Below, piece by piece: positions 9,088 through 20,200 of a DNA stretch of 28,782 nt (the first letter of the stretch is position 1; every line of letters begins with the position of its first letter). Location of the stretch: assembly GCF_000350225.1 (NCBI RefSeq), contig NW_005178499.1, forward strand, positions 1-28,782. Reading direction: 5' to 3'. The notes beneath the pieces were generated by a model, which ran no database searches, was not told where the DNA came from, and saw nothing but the letters and a program-made list of their open reading frames with translations. Made by a program: the position numbers and the translations under genes. Source of the stretch: Chondrus crispus. Taxonomy: Eukaryota; Rhodophyta; Florideophyceae; Gigartinales; Gigartinaceae.

Positions 9088-10222
9088 TTTTTCCGAGACT
9101 AGGACGGGAGGAGTGGTTTAGAATGCTCTGGACGATCCGAATGACTGACGGCCACTCGGTTTTCTTGAGGCGAAATTTGGACAGGAGGGCTCTTACGGCG
9201 CGGAGAACTTCCTTGCACATAGACTCCACTGTATCATTTGACTGAGGATTGTACGGAGTGTTAAAATAATGGTAAGCACGCAACTGGCGATTGAGGGAGT
9301 CAATGACTTTGTTTTTGAAATGAGAGGCTTGATCAGAAACCCAGGTCAATGCCACACCGAGCGACGAAAACCAGCGGAGCAAGACATCAGCAACTGACTC
9401 TGCCTCTGCAGAAGCGCAGGGTTCAAGCCATACAAAGGAAATCGCATCATCATTGATGATCAGGCAATAGGGCGTTGCGGCGTCACATTCACAAAGATAC
9501 AAAAAGTCGAAATGTATGAGTTCGGTTGGCTTGTCAGAATGAAGGGCATGGGCGAGGGGTCTGGGAATTCGATTGCCGCCAACAGTTGCCAAGCAGTGCA
9601 AGCATGTGTTGCAGAAGACGGAAATGTCAGACTTCATATTCTTCCAATAAAAATGACGCTGAATGTTTGCAAAGGTTGTGTCAGCCCCGCGGTGGCCACC
9701 ACGGCCGCAATGACCAATGATACAGATTCGAAGCTGCATGTCGGTAGCTTTCGTGAGAATCCACACTGCAAATGTGTTGTTAATTCTTAAACCTTGTCCA
9801 TTTTTTTGTACGGGAGGGATATCCCCTTCTAAATCGCCGGGTATCTTCAGAGTTTCAGTTTGCAAGCGTAGTAGCTCGCGGTGAGAAGGCCACTTGAAGT
9901 CTGGGTCAAGAGCAGGAGCGACTGGGGCAAGCAACAAGGAACTGATCTTCGGGTGGGGACGTGCGAACCCAGTTGCACCCCACCGGGAAAGTAAATCAGC
10001 CCATACATTTTCCTCTCCAGTGATGTGCACAATGTGGTATCTAAAGGCAGCCAACTTCATCGACCAACGCTCAATTTTGCTGGCAACATGCTTAGCTATG
10101 TTCGGGTTCACAGCAATTGGGTTGAAAATGAACGTAAGATTTTTGTGGTCGGTGAAAAGCTAGAACCCGGACGGCCGCAGTAGCATGTAGTCCAACCGAG
10201 TAGCTGCTGCTACTATTGCGAA
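9050..10222 (-). pseudogene. Element 2 RNase H end and integrase core
   Basis: It is in the same frame as the RT segment (10223-11662) but is separated from it by an in-frame TGA (10223-10225) and a TAG near 10161. The stretch between still reads as RNase H (RLDYMLLRPSGF, then LFTDHKNLTF). Counting from the ATG at 10111: RNase H ending in WADLLSRW (37-44); an HHCC zinc site (H134, H140, C170, C173); and integrase D202, D260, E296 with the expected 35-residue D-E spacing. The catalytic residues survive, so inactivation is by stops, not by loss of active sites. It ends in an aberrant cysteine-rich tail after the A7 frameshift. Confidence 0.85.
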
Positions 10223-11877
10223 TCACTCCTTCTCAGGCGTAGACCAGCTAGCAGCACTCTTACGGAAGGATCCGGAAAGGAAAGCAAGAGGCTGATGCCG
10301 TTGATCGATACATGGAAGGTCTTTGTCCTCTGGGGGTATCTGGGTAAGAACAGCAGCCCAGTGCTTATCGGATGCGTCTTTAAAGAGGCATAAAAGCTTA
10401 CTTTCATCTGGATGAGCCAGGGTTGCAGCATGGTGCAGGGCTTCCTTCACAGCATTAAAGCATGCGCGGTGGGCAGCACCCCACGAAGTGGAGGAGAGAG
10501 AAATGCGAGAGACAGATTTGCGAGTCCGCTTGCCCGTCTTGCTGTACACCTCCTCCAGCAAGGAAAAAAGAGGTTCAATTAACTCGTTGAACGTAGGGAT
10601 GGCGGAACGCATCCAATTCGCCGCACAGACGAATTGCTGCAGATCAGCAACGGTAGATGGTTCTGTGAATTCTAGTAATGCGGACAAACGAAGCGGGTCT
10701 AAACGAATACCGTCATTGGAAAGAAGTCGGCCGCACCAGTTCACCTCACGTAAAAACAAACGACACTTGCGGGAATGCAGCTTCAGGCCGTACTGTCGGC
10801 AGATCGCGAAGAAACGAGCTAACAGTGAGATAAGCTCACCGGGTGAGCTTGAATGTGCGAGTATGTCGTCGAGCCATTGCAACAAAAACTCTGGCGAAGG
10901 CGTGCACAAAGCCTGGATGCTGCTTTGATAATACGCCACAGCGTTGGTTTGCCCATGCAACACACGTGTAGGGGAGTAGACACCATCAGGACAAATGAAG
11001 CTCTGGCATTCCTGAGAGGCTCGATTGAGTGGCAGCTGCCAATACCCATGACATAAATCCAGAGACGCGAAACATGTGGCTCCAGAAATCTGGGACAACG
11101 CGCTGTCCATGTTGGGCATTGGCCAAACTGCAGGTTCGGTCTGAGCATTAACTGGGCGTAAGTCCACAGTAAAACGAAACAACTCCGGACCTGGCTTTGG
11201 CACGATAAGAGGAGCAGAGGCCCACTGACTCTGATTGTTTCGATAAATGAGGCCGAGGTACAGCAATTCGTCGACCTTCTTGCGCAGGAAGGCAGCTTGT
11301 GGTGGTGAGTAGCGGCGTAGTTTGACGCGAACAGGCTTTGCATCAGGTTTGAGGCGAATAACCATTGGTAGTACATTGGCAGGCGGATCCGATCCCATTT
11401 TGTTGCGGAAAATATCGCGGTACTGTAGAACAAGCTCACGTAGACCGACGTGGAGTGAGTCAGGTAGTCCGGCGGATTTTGTTGCGGAAAGCATATCCTC
11501 GAGGTCAGGTTGCACTTCGGTGTCCACATGCACCCCTGTACGAACTTCGTCTTCGTCGTCCGTTAAATCATCCTGTACGGTGTAGTCACCGTAAAATCCA
11601 GGTTTGGACATGGAATCGGAGCTTACAGTGTCAGGAGGATTGCGGGAGTTCGAGAATAGCAATCGAGAGAGATGGCCAGGAGTGGTGGGAGGTTCAACCG
11701 TAGAGGTATCGTAGACGCCCGGCGAAAACCCGACGTGTGAGAAGTCCGTGTCATGGAACTGCGATCTAACACCCGAAAGATGCTTGTCTAAATCAAAGCC
11801 GATGGTTTTCAGGACAGACCGGGCCAGGATGACTTCAGAAATATGCTCGTCAAAACAAGGTACTCCAAGTTTCGGAG
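10223..11877 (-). pseudogene. Element 2 reverse transcriptase and RNase H start
   Basis: The frame extends above the ATG at 11662 to about 11877, where it takes over from the protease frame. Counting from 11662: RT at about 100-300 with D202 in SLDLCHGYWQ and WLDD at 263-266 in place of the usual YVDD/YLDD, then RNase H starting at LFKDASDKHW. It ends at an in-frame TGA after STPEKE, in the middle of a conserved RNase H motif, so the stop is a mutation rather than a natural end. Upstream residues (LGVPCFDEHISEV, then SVLKTIGFDLDKHL) are the end of the protease domain. Confidence 0.85.
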
Positions 11878-12210
11878 ACGAAGTGGGCCCGAGGCCAGGT
11901 GAATGGTGGTAGAGACCCGAGCTTTTGCGTTAGCATTGAATGTGCGTGGTTCCGCTTCTGTACCTTCATCTAGAGCCAACTGCATTGGAATCGGTTCTTT
12001 TAGGGGCAAGACTTGAACAAAGATTCCTTCTGCAGCGAATCGTTCTAAATGATCGTTGAATAAAGCAAAGTGGTCAGCCCCGTAGTCACCATTAATAACG
12101 ATAGGCACAGAGTCCGATAAAGTTGCTGGGTATCGCCCATTTCCAGCCGAAACTGGTGCCGGAGAGTCTCGTGAGACACAGAGCGCTCTTATTGAGCGTG
12201 TAGCACGGTT
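11809..12210 (-). pseudogene. Element 2 protease segment
   Basis: It is in the same frame as gag and continues directly after the gag TAA. From the stop it reads a short linker, then SVPIVINGDYGAD, which occupies the place of the retropepsin active-site motif with Tyr where Thr or Ser is usual. A beta-rich stretch follows. The true protease end lies in the RT frame, so a frameshift occurs near 11880-11890. The domain call rests on position between gag and RT and on the D-x-G-A-D pattern; sequence similarity is otherwise weak. Confidence 0.6.
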
Positions 12211-13188
12211 TTATTCGTGAAATGCCTTGAGCAAATGTTTTGCTTCGTCCGTACTGGTCTTGGGACAGTTCTTCACGAAATGATGTTCATTACACAGAGA
12301 GACGTTAAGATATCGAGGGACTTCCATGGCATTACCAGGGGCAGTGGCCGCAGAGCGATTCTGCCTGTTTGTGGAAAATTGGGAAGAAGATTTTGGGAAA
12401 CGAAGACAGGGTACTGTGTTTAGAAACAATCCAGATTTCGGTGTGGATTCAGCTCCAGGGGACTTGGAAGGTCCGGACTTCGATGTACCATAGTGGTTTG
12501 TACGCGGATTGAGGTGATCAATTGTAGATGATTTTCCCGCAGAAGTAGAACGGCGGGCAGGCACAAAAGATTCGCAAAAGACAGCTTGTTGGGCGACATA
12601 CTTGTAGAATCCTTTCCAGTCTTTTTGTAGTTCCCTTTTTGATAGCTGAAGATCATTCTCGATCTTGACGCGCAAAGGCTCCGGTTTTAGCAATTGGACC
12701 AGGTGTGATATAGCCACCTTCGGGTTTTCTTCTATTACCTTATCCCACTTGCGGGAACGTAGCAGCGTTTTGTAATCAGCGAAAAGACGGATTGCCCTTA
12801 ACTGTGCGTCAGGTTCGTTCAAATTGATACGTACACGTGACACAACTATGTGCTCCAACTGCTCCAAAGTCAAGCTTTCGAAAGTATTCCCTTGCCGATT
12901 CTCTAGCCAATTTTGAAGTATTTCGTTGGTGAGCTCGTCCAAATTAGTAACTTCAGGTCCAAATTCGTCAAGCTCGATGAGCGATTTGAGTAAATCAGAG
13001 TCCACCGAAGCCTTGATGCTTATGGGCTCTATGTATGTTCCACCACTATTAACAGCATCTTTGATTCGTAGAAAGTAGCTCTCTCGCTCACGAAGGAAGA
13101 CATGAATGTGCTTCTGACCAAGCTGACGGAGCTCAGGGTGCGAGATTGGAGTAAACAAGTGCTGTTCACCTTGCGGGCTCTCGGCCAT
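12211..13188 (-). CDS. Element 2 gag-like protein
   Basis: Begins ATG at 13188 and runs 325 codons without interruption. It is mostly helical and charged over residues 1-200, followed by a Ser/Thr/Pro-rich region and a C-terminal segment SLCNEHHFVKNCP. This resembles a CCHC zinc knuckle lacking its first cysteine (Val at that place). Its position upstream of protease and RT, in the same strand and frame, identifies it as gag. It ends in TAA, after which the frame stays open through the protease, so a stop-codon readthrough design or a single mutation are both possible. Confidence 0.75.
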   Translation of the reverse strand: MAESPQGEQHLFTPISHPELRQLGQKHIHVFLRERESYFLRIKDAVNSGGTYIEPISIKASVDSDLLKSLIELDEFGPEVTNLDELTNEILQNWLENRQGNTFESLTLEQLEHIVVSRVRINLNEPDAQLRAIRLFADYKTLLRSRKWDKVIEENPKVAISHLVQLLKPEPLRVKIENDLQLSKRELQKDWKGFYKYVAQQAVFCESFVPARRSTSAGKSSTIDHLNPRTNHYGTSKSGPSKSPGAESTPKSGLFLNTVPCLRFPKSSSQFSTNRQNRSAATAPGNAMEVPRYLNVSLCNEHHFVKNCPKTSTDEAKHLLKAFHE

Positions 13189-13522
13189 GGTGGAAGCACA
13201 GTAAAGTTTGTGCAGTCAGGTAGACGAACCTGCTTGCGAAGTGATCACTTTGGCTTCTGCACGAAGAAAAGATAGTCGAGAGTGAAGTCCTCTGACTCTC
13301 TGTTTATTGAGTAGTGAGTCAACTTAAATGTTGGCACAACAGATACTACAAAGCCTTGGCTAAACGTGAGACAGAGGCAAAGATGCCATAAAAGAAAATA
13401 ACTCTAAAAACGGTCACAAGTAAAGGGAAGTATCCAGAAAGGGATGCTATCCGAAATAGAACCAAATAGCACCAGAAAGTGATGCTATCCGAAATGGAAC
13501 CAGATGGCACCTAGATGCCACA
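13189..13522 (-). other. Element 2 leader and tentative 5' LTR
   Basis: No gene. On the minus strand a candidate LTR start TGTGGCATC lies at 13522. It is followed by two 38-bp tandem units in the U3 position, an AATAAA polyadenylation-like signal near 13310, and the gag ATG at 13188. I found no clear primer-binding site and no matching 3' LTR, so the limits are uncertain. An 8-bp inverted repeat (GATGCCAC, 13514-13521 with 13535-13542) straddles the proposed outer end. Confidence 0.35.
13434..13509. repeat. Two 38-bp tandem repeats
   Basis: Units 13434-13471 and 13472-13509 share 34 of 38 bases; each contains GATGCTATCCGAAAT. Short tandem units in the U3 part of an LTR often act as enhancers; here that role is only inferred from position. 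Confidence 0.85.
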
Positions 13523-13582
13523 GGAGGTCATCAGGTGGCATCAGCGCTAACTGCTACGCGCTTCTGCTGGGCGATGTACATT

Positions 13583-14492
13583 GGGTGCATCCAGAAAATA
13601 ACACTGTATCACTCGACTACTTTTTTGACCAATCAGCGACCGATAAAGTGGTCGCCGGCTGACTACTTTTGACCATCTGATCAAGCCCTCTCGACCCCTC
13701 TCCACTCCACCACTCCGGCACCACTTCCCATTCCATCCTTGCGCACTGGAGTTCCACATTCCCAGACCCCTCTCTCGAGCTGTCGGTGATGCCCGCTTCG
13801 CCAATGCCCTTTGGCATCGCAATGCCCTTTCAGAACAGCCGCAAGCACACTCTGGCAGCTCTAGCAGTATCGCTAGCAGCTCTGACGACATGTTTTGTCG
13901 CCCGGAGGAGGACAACAATGCGCCGCAAGCGCCGTCATCGCAACAAGAACCCAAAGTACCTCTGCCCAGCCATTATTCGCCCTCGCACACAGCGGTCCAC
14001 TCCTTGGCGCGTGCTTCTCTCGTTCGGGAAAGACTCCGACTTCCTTGTATCCGTAAATATCACGAAGGCCTTACTGCTAAACAGTATACTTCCATTTTTT
14101 ATACAGGAACAATTGAAATATAACTTCGGTAGCCCTTATCGAAGGGGACCGAAAACAAGAGGACGCAGTACGCAACTGGAAAGTATTGATTTGTTCGGGT
14201 TAGCTTGAGAGGGAGGATCGGATCCGTCCAAAAGGGATGCCATGTTGAGATGACAGTGTCAGAATGCGGGCGCCAGGTTTGAGGAGGAAGGTGTGGTTGG
14301 CTTTGGGATTAGGGGATGGGGAGGTTGTCGGCGAGTGGGGGTGCGAGTGGGTGTACAGTTCGCAACATGTTCCAACTGGGGTGGAACCGCCACGGAACGG
14401 CAGTGATGGAGTGCAAGAGTGGTGGGGACAATCAATTTTTGAAACTATCATACAATGGTAAAGTGTTAGAGTGCTATTTTCTGGATGCACCC
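13583..14492. mobile_element. 910-bp element with 23-bp terminal inverted repeats
   Basis: The left end (13583-13605) and the reverse complement of the right end (14470-14492) match in 22 of 23 bases, both beginning GGGTGCATCCAGAAAATA. Each end is flanked by ATT (13580-13582 and 14493-14495), a plausible 3-bp target duplication. Three-base duplications fit PIF/Harbinger, although TTA/TAA is that group's usual site. The interior carries several short open frames (for example plus 13786-14208 and 13890-14123) with no transposase motif that I recognise. It is therefore most likely a non-autonomous element, possibly with a captured gene fragment. Confidence 0.65.
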
Positions 14493-14596
14493 ATTCCTTG
14501 CCACAGTGCGGATGTCACGAGTGCAGGGGCTTTGACCGTATATGTAGCGCCCATCTATGTATCTTCGTCTTGCAGTGAGGCTAATACATACAAGTA

Positions 14597-16864
14597 CAAG
14601 GGGGTAGCCCCACAAGTTGAACAAATCAAAGATTTAAAAAAAATAATATCTTTTAGACGTCCGTTTTGAACAAGATTTGAATTTTCTTGAAGCATGGCGA
14701 CAGATTGTCAAGCCTCAAAACCGGTATGGAGAAACAATGGTCTCAATGCGAAAAGAAGCGAACGTGAATGAACAACAAGTTGCCAGTTCTGAGGCCCCCC
14801 TAATCTGAACAGCCAATTTATTGGCTACTGCAAAAAACATGCAAATTTTTATTTGAATTTCGATCCCCACTGCGGCAACAGTTAACCCATCAACTGATTC
14901 ACAGCCTCCACACAGCGGCGACTGTTTCTTTCTGCTGTCCGACGTTTCGCCACCATGCGGCGCTCCAACATCGGCCGTGGCAGCTTGCCTTCCACTCCAT
15001 AAACAAGAACCCGAAAATTCATTGCTTTGCGTTCGAAGCGTTGTCGCTCTCGCCTTACTCTTTCACAAGCGATGGATTCGCGCTCTGCTTTGTCGGCCTC
15101 CTTTCTTGCTAGCTCTGCCTTTCTGGCTTTGTCCATCGCATCCTTTGCCTTGGCTTTTTTTAAAGCTTCTTCAGACGTGAGACATAAGCCAAATGTAGTA
15201 TCCAGGAACCCGTTCCTTAACACCACAGGCTGCAAACCGATATTCTTCCTCCGTTTCTCCCGCTTATCTTCCAATATTTTCTCAATATCTACTGCCGAGA
15301 TCAATTCATTTGGGTGAGAAAAAGACCTTGGCCGCGGCACACTGAAGACGTGCGAGAGGTTGGCAGGGTATATACCTGCCTTCGCGAAACCAGAGGCAAT
15401 GGTGCTTCTCGTAAAAGTCATGCTGTATGCCTGTTTTACAAGCATCAGAAAATCAAACCGGTCGTAGACATTGTCCTTCATGTGACTTGATAGGCTCTCA
15501 ACAAGATCTCGAAGCTTGTTTTTAAATGCGGCGAACACAGAAACATCCAACGGTTGTGTAATACCGCTAGTGTGCGCCGGCAAAGCGTACACGATGACTC
15601 CAGCATCGTGAAAAAACTGCATTGTCCTGTACCTCATGTGGCTCCTGTAACCGTCAAGCAATAAAAGTATCTTGCCACTGCTCAATCTTATTTTGTTGTC
15701 ATCCACAAACATACGCGCCCATTCATAAAAATTTTGAGAGTCCACGCCTGCAATGTCTTCACGACAAGTGATAACGCTACCGGTTGGGAGACAATCTGCA
15801 ATTGTCTCCACTCGCTCTCCTGCTGCAGACTTTGTCACACGATAATTAAGCGACTTGCCTTTTACGACAAACAAAGGCCTTCCAACGCAACCACTCGCAA
15901 ATACTACGGGCATAATTGTTAACCTTTCAATGTTTCGGAACTCAGGAGAACGCTGAACAGAGCACCCCAGTTTAAAAGATCTTGTTACGTATGCCTTCTT
16001 GTGGCTGGATTTAAAACTATCACGGTTGGGGGATATGCCAGTCTCGTCAAGATTGGCAATATGATATGAATCTATCCTGTTGTCTGCGATGAGCTTGTGC
16101 ACCTCAATTAAATGGGATGTGAGGACATCTGCGTTGCCTGCGCTCCAGCGCAACTCCTCCTCCTTCGAACAGCGTCTGAAGCGGATGCGATCGCTATGGC
16201 GAGCACGAAAATTGCGGAAGAATTTTTTCCAGGTCTGTTGTTTACGAAGGGTAGTTTTGCTCGGCGATCTGCGGGAAACGACACGACGAGAATCTCGACT
16301 TCATCACCGATATCCTCATTGCTGAGAGGAAAGCCACGGGCAGAGTACCTGTTAACGAGGTCCACAATGACATTTTCTTCGTCAGCGGTGAGGTACGTTC
16401 GGCTGATCGGCTTCCTGTCCTTGTGCATTAGGCGGTACTGAAACGTGGATAACGGCATACGCGCAATTAACGAAGCACGGCGTCTATCCACACCCTTGTC
16501 AACTGCGGCAAGAGCCTTTTGAAAGCATCTCTCGTGCTTCGACATTCGTTTGACACGACCCATTGTGAGTTGACACCCGGTTTCTAACACAGTCTGGAGA
16601 GTCTGGGAAGGTCACCAAGGCTTCAATTTGCACTTATATGGAGCAGAACACATCGAATTAAGTGTTTTCGAGTACGCAGATATCGAAAAAGCGCGGCAAA
16701 ATGTTTGATTTGGATTCCCCGCCCAGTTATGGGCCTTTTTTGTCTCCGTCACCTCTTTGACATGCAATAACAGCAATGCTTTTGTTTATTTGCTTTAAAA
16801 TCTGATATTTTTCGAGTTGTTCAACTGGTGGGGGTCTTGTGCAAAAAGTGGGGGCACCCCCTTG
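14597..16864 (-). mobile_element. pogo/Tigger-like DNA transposon A
   Basis: A TA duplication lies at 14595-14596 and 16865-16866. The left end reads CAAGGGGGTAGCCCC and the right end, reversed, CAAGGGGGTGCCCCC. A second inner block (about AGTTGAACAA) is also shared, but on the right it is pushed inward by about 20 bases that look like a partial duplication of the terminus. The element encodes a DDE_1 transposase on the minus strand. TA target and terminal CA fit the Tc1/mariner-pogo superfamily. Confidence 0.8.
14882..16590 (-). pseudogene. DDE_1 (pogo/Tigger) transposase A, one frameshift
   Basis: Two overlapping frames make one protein. The first (16108-16590) carries an N-terminal helix-turn-helix DNA-binding region (KALAAVDKGVDRRRAS, then PLSTFQYRL) and the LTADEE start of a CENP-B/Tc5-like domain. 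The second (14882-16153) carries the catalytic core: D36 in NLDETG, D167 in LLLDGYRSH and D203 in QPLDVS, with 35 residues between the last two, as in pogo-type DDD enzymes. A Lys/Arg/Glu-rich coiled coil ends it (about 330-390). The frames would join if the A6 run at 16223-16228 had one more A. The start is probably at MGRVKRMSKHER (16561), nine codons into the first frame, because a more upstream Met adds nothing conserved. Confidence 0.88.
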
Positions 16865-16981
16865 TATGCGGCGCAACAGCCCACGTTGCACATGAAACAG
16901 ACGTGTCTCTCCACGTGTATACCGAATACACGTGTATTACACACGTGTATATTTCCCCCTGCACTGGAAACTGGAAACTGT
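16865..16981. repeat. Repeat copy 1 abutting transposon A
   Basis: From TATGCGGCGCAACAGCCCAC to about 16981 this matches 27803-27911 closely, and both contain hairpin-forming CACGTGTAT/ATACACGTG blocks. It begins at the right-hand target site of transposon A. It is neither gene nor known element. Confidence 0.8.
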
Positions 16982-17200
16982 ACTCTTCGCAACCCTCTCA
17001 CCTTCTTCCAACAATGCCTCTCCCTTCCTTCAGCGAAGTCAAAGATCACGTCTTGATCAATAGTCCTCCTAAGATCACGACAGAAAGCCCGCGCTCTCGT
17101 CCACAGGTGGTTCCACTTCACCATTCACGAGTACATCCATGTAACCGTTCACAAAGGGAACAAACACCATCAGAACAGATTTTACCACACTAATCCTATC
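16982..17200. other. Downstream flank of the NB-ARC gene
   Basis: About 220 bases between repeat copy 1 and the NB-ARC stop codon, presumably its 3' untranslated region on the minus strand. The short open frames seen here have no recognisable domain. Confidence 0.5.
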
Positions 17201-20200
17201 CTACCGACTCGCATCGTCAGAGCTGATAACCGACATGATACCGACCGAGCCGTTTCTGATACCAACAACTACAGTCTCACACTCCATATTCACCACGAAG
17301 TCCATTACCGAACATTCGAGGTGGGCTAGTGTGATTTCGGAACCGTCGCCCTGTTTGAGGATTACCTTGTCGCTCACCTCACAAATGCCGCACGTTTCTA
17401 GCACCCATATACCGCTTTCGGTCATCGACATATCCAACACACTCGACCTCTGTTTCCAACCCCGCAGTGTTCCACCTGCCCCCCGAGACCATATCCGTTT
17501 CCCGTCCCCGCTCATCGCCACGCTCGTTACCCGATCTGTGTGTCCGATCATTGTTTCCCCGACTTGACACCCCGTCTCACCGTCCCACACCCGCAACGTT
17601 CTGTCAGATGACCCCGACACAACCCGTTTCCCGTCCCCGCTCATCGCCACGCTCGTTATCCCAGCCGTGTGTCCGGTCATTGTTTCCCCGATTTTGACAC
17701 CCCTCTCACCGTCCCACACCCGCACCGTCTTGTCCCATGATCCCGACACAACCCGTTTCCCGTCCCCGCTCATCGCCACATTCGTTATCCCAGCCGTGTG
17801 TCCGGTCATTGTTTCCCCAACTTGGCACCCCGTCTCACCGTCCCACACCCGCACCGTCTTGTCATCTGACCCCGACACAACCCGTTTCCCGTCCCCGTTC
17901 ATCGCCACGCTCCTTACCCAATCCGTGTGTCCGGTCATTGTTTCCCTGATTTGACACCCCGTCTCACTGTCCCACAACCGCACCGTCTTGTCCCATGATC
18001 CCGACACAACCCGTTTTCCGTCCCCGTTCATCGCCACGCTCCTTACCCAATCCGTGTGTCCGGTCATTGTTTCCCCGACTTGACACCCCGTCTTACCGTC
18101 CCACACTCGCACCGTTCTGTCAGATGACCCCGACACGACCCGTTTCCCGTCCCCGTTCATCGCCACGCTCGTTATCCCAGCTGTGTGTCCGGTCATTGTT
18201 TCCCCGATTTGACACCCCGTCTCACCGTCCCACACCCGCACAGTCCTGTCAGATGACCCCGACACAACCCGTTTCCCGTCCCCGCTCATCGCCACGCTCC
18301 TTACCCAATCCGTGTGTCCGGTCATTGTTTCCACGATTTGACACCCCGTCTCACCGTCCCACACACGCACCGTGTTATCCCATGATCCCGACACAACCCG
18401 TTTTCCGTCCCCGTTCATCGCCACGCTCATTACCCCACGCGTGTGTCCGGTCATTGTTTCCCCGATTTGACACCCCGTCTCACCGTCCCACACCCGCACC
18501 GTCTTGTCATGTGATCCCGACACAACCCGTTTCCCGTCCCCGCTCATCGCCACGCTCGTTATCCCAGCTGTGTGTCCGGTCATTGTTTCCCCGATTTGAC
18601 ACCCCGTCTCACCGTCCCACACCCGCACCGTCCTGTCAGATGACCCCGACACAACCCGCTTCCCGTCCCCGCTCATCGCCACGCTCATTACACGAGCCGT
18701 GTGTCCGGTCATTGTGTCCCCGATTTGAAGCCCCGTCTCAACATTCCACACTCTCTCTGTTCCGTCATATGATCCTGACGCAACGCGTTTCCCATCCCCG
18801 CTCATAGCTACAGCAGTTATCTCATCCAAATGGCCTTTGAAGCATTGAATGATTTCTTTGCGTTTCATACACAAAACAACGACGGCCCCGTTGTCGTACC
18901 CCAGAATGGCATGGCTGCCGTTTCCAGAAACAAAAGCTGCCGTCACCCTCCTACCCATACATCGGGTCACGCTTTCAGATATTGATGTTCCGCCCTCGCT
19001 TTCAGCCCCAGAGCTTCCGCTCACACTATCATGCGCTCCAGTTGCACTAACTCTACCAGCTCCTGAAAGTCCACTCGTGCTGCGTATCCGTGATTCAGAG
19101 TCCTGTGCAACGTTTTCACTAGTGCTGACAACTTCACAACCTTTCCGTAAGCAGTAGCATGCCCCCACTTTTTTCTTAATGTCATGCCCAACTCTTGCAA
19201 TCCAATTCTTTCTCTCCGTCCGTTGCAATCGTTCCTCCGGCACTTCCACACTTGGCCTGGCCACTTCTGCTGATGCCTCATCTTGACAAAGACTACCTTG
19301 CGCCGCTTCTCGTCCCTCTTCCAACACTTGACACGGCCTGGAGATTTCTGTTTCCGTTTCTTCTTGCATCACGGTCTCTCCCTCGTCCGACCGCCAACCC
19401 CCATACACATTGTTGGAAATCCTTTTTACAACAGAACCCTGTTGAGTAAATGTGAATACTTTCAACGCTGCCGTGACTTCCCCACCATAAGCCCATCCTA
19501 CCACCGTACCGTCTGAATCGAATGCCACGTTTCTCAAAAGAGCTGGAGTCTTGAACGTCTCTAACAACCTCTCACCAGCTCTAGGTAGACATGGACGCAA
19601 TGGCAGCAGCCATGGCTGAGGCGCAAACAGCTTGATCTCCGACAAGAACGCCTCTACGCCTCTCAATTCCCGCTTGTGCATCGTCCTATCGTAAAGCTGA
19701 AAGCAGATACCCGCCACGTGTTCGTCACAAAATGGTGCACTCAAACGCGCAGCTTTCATCACCAATCCTATTGTCGATAACCCCTCGTCTTCAGCGGTTC
19801 CAGCGGTTCCAATTGTCCCTGTCCCCTGACGCGAAACCTCAGTCACATCTTTCACGGCTGCCTCCAGTTGCCACACAGCCTTCCTCAACAAAACTTTAAT
19901 TACCCACCGCGCACTAACAAGTAAACCACGCAGCTCATTCATCATCTCTCCTTTCAACAACAGACGGCAAATATTCTCGAAAAAGTACTGCTCCCTTGCG
20001 TCACTTGCCTGAGCCCCTTGATCCTCCACTACTGCTTCCACCACTTCTCTTTCTTTCCGATAGCTATCCACTACCTTCCGATACCACTTTTGATTCCAAC
20101 TGCTGCCTTCCATCTGCTTGGCTTCATGCATTGCGAAATCATGCGTGAGGTCATGAAGACGTACCCCCATCTCCACGCTCTTCGACTTTACCTCGAAATG

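Larger units (their letters stand above)
8497..13522 (-). mobile_element. Ty3 element 2, degraded, minus strand
   Basis: A second retrotransposon with the same order (gag, protease, RT, RNase H, integrase) but a different lineage from element 1. The RT catalytic box is WLDD, and the integrase ends in a short chromo-like tail, resembling the Ty3 family common in oomycetes and red algae. At least three in-frame stops and two frameshifts break it. The right limit is a tentative LTR start; no 3' LTR was found on the left, where the element abuts the hairpin spacer. Confidence 0.75.

Noticed and set aside
17995..18807. 270-codon plus-strand open frame rich in RPRSSPRSL repeats
   Set aside because: It is the antisense of the 129-bp WD40 units, which are a multiple of three, so any stop-free frame repeats automatically.
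17546..18835. Regular 129-bp repeats as a satellite or CRISPR-like array
   Set aside because: The units are fully coding WD40 repeats in phase with a long open frame, with no spacers.
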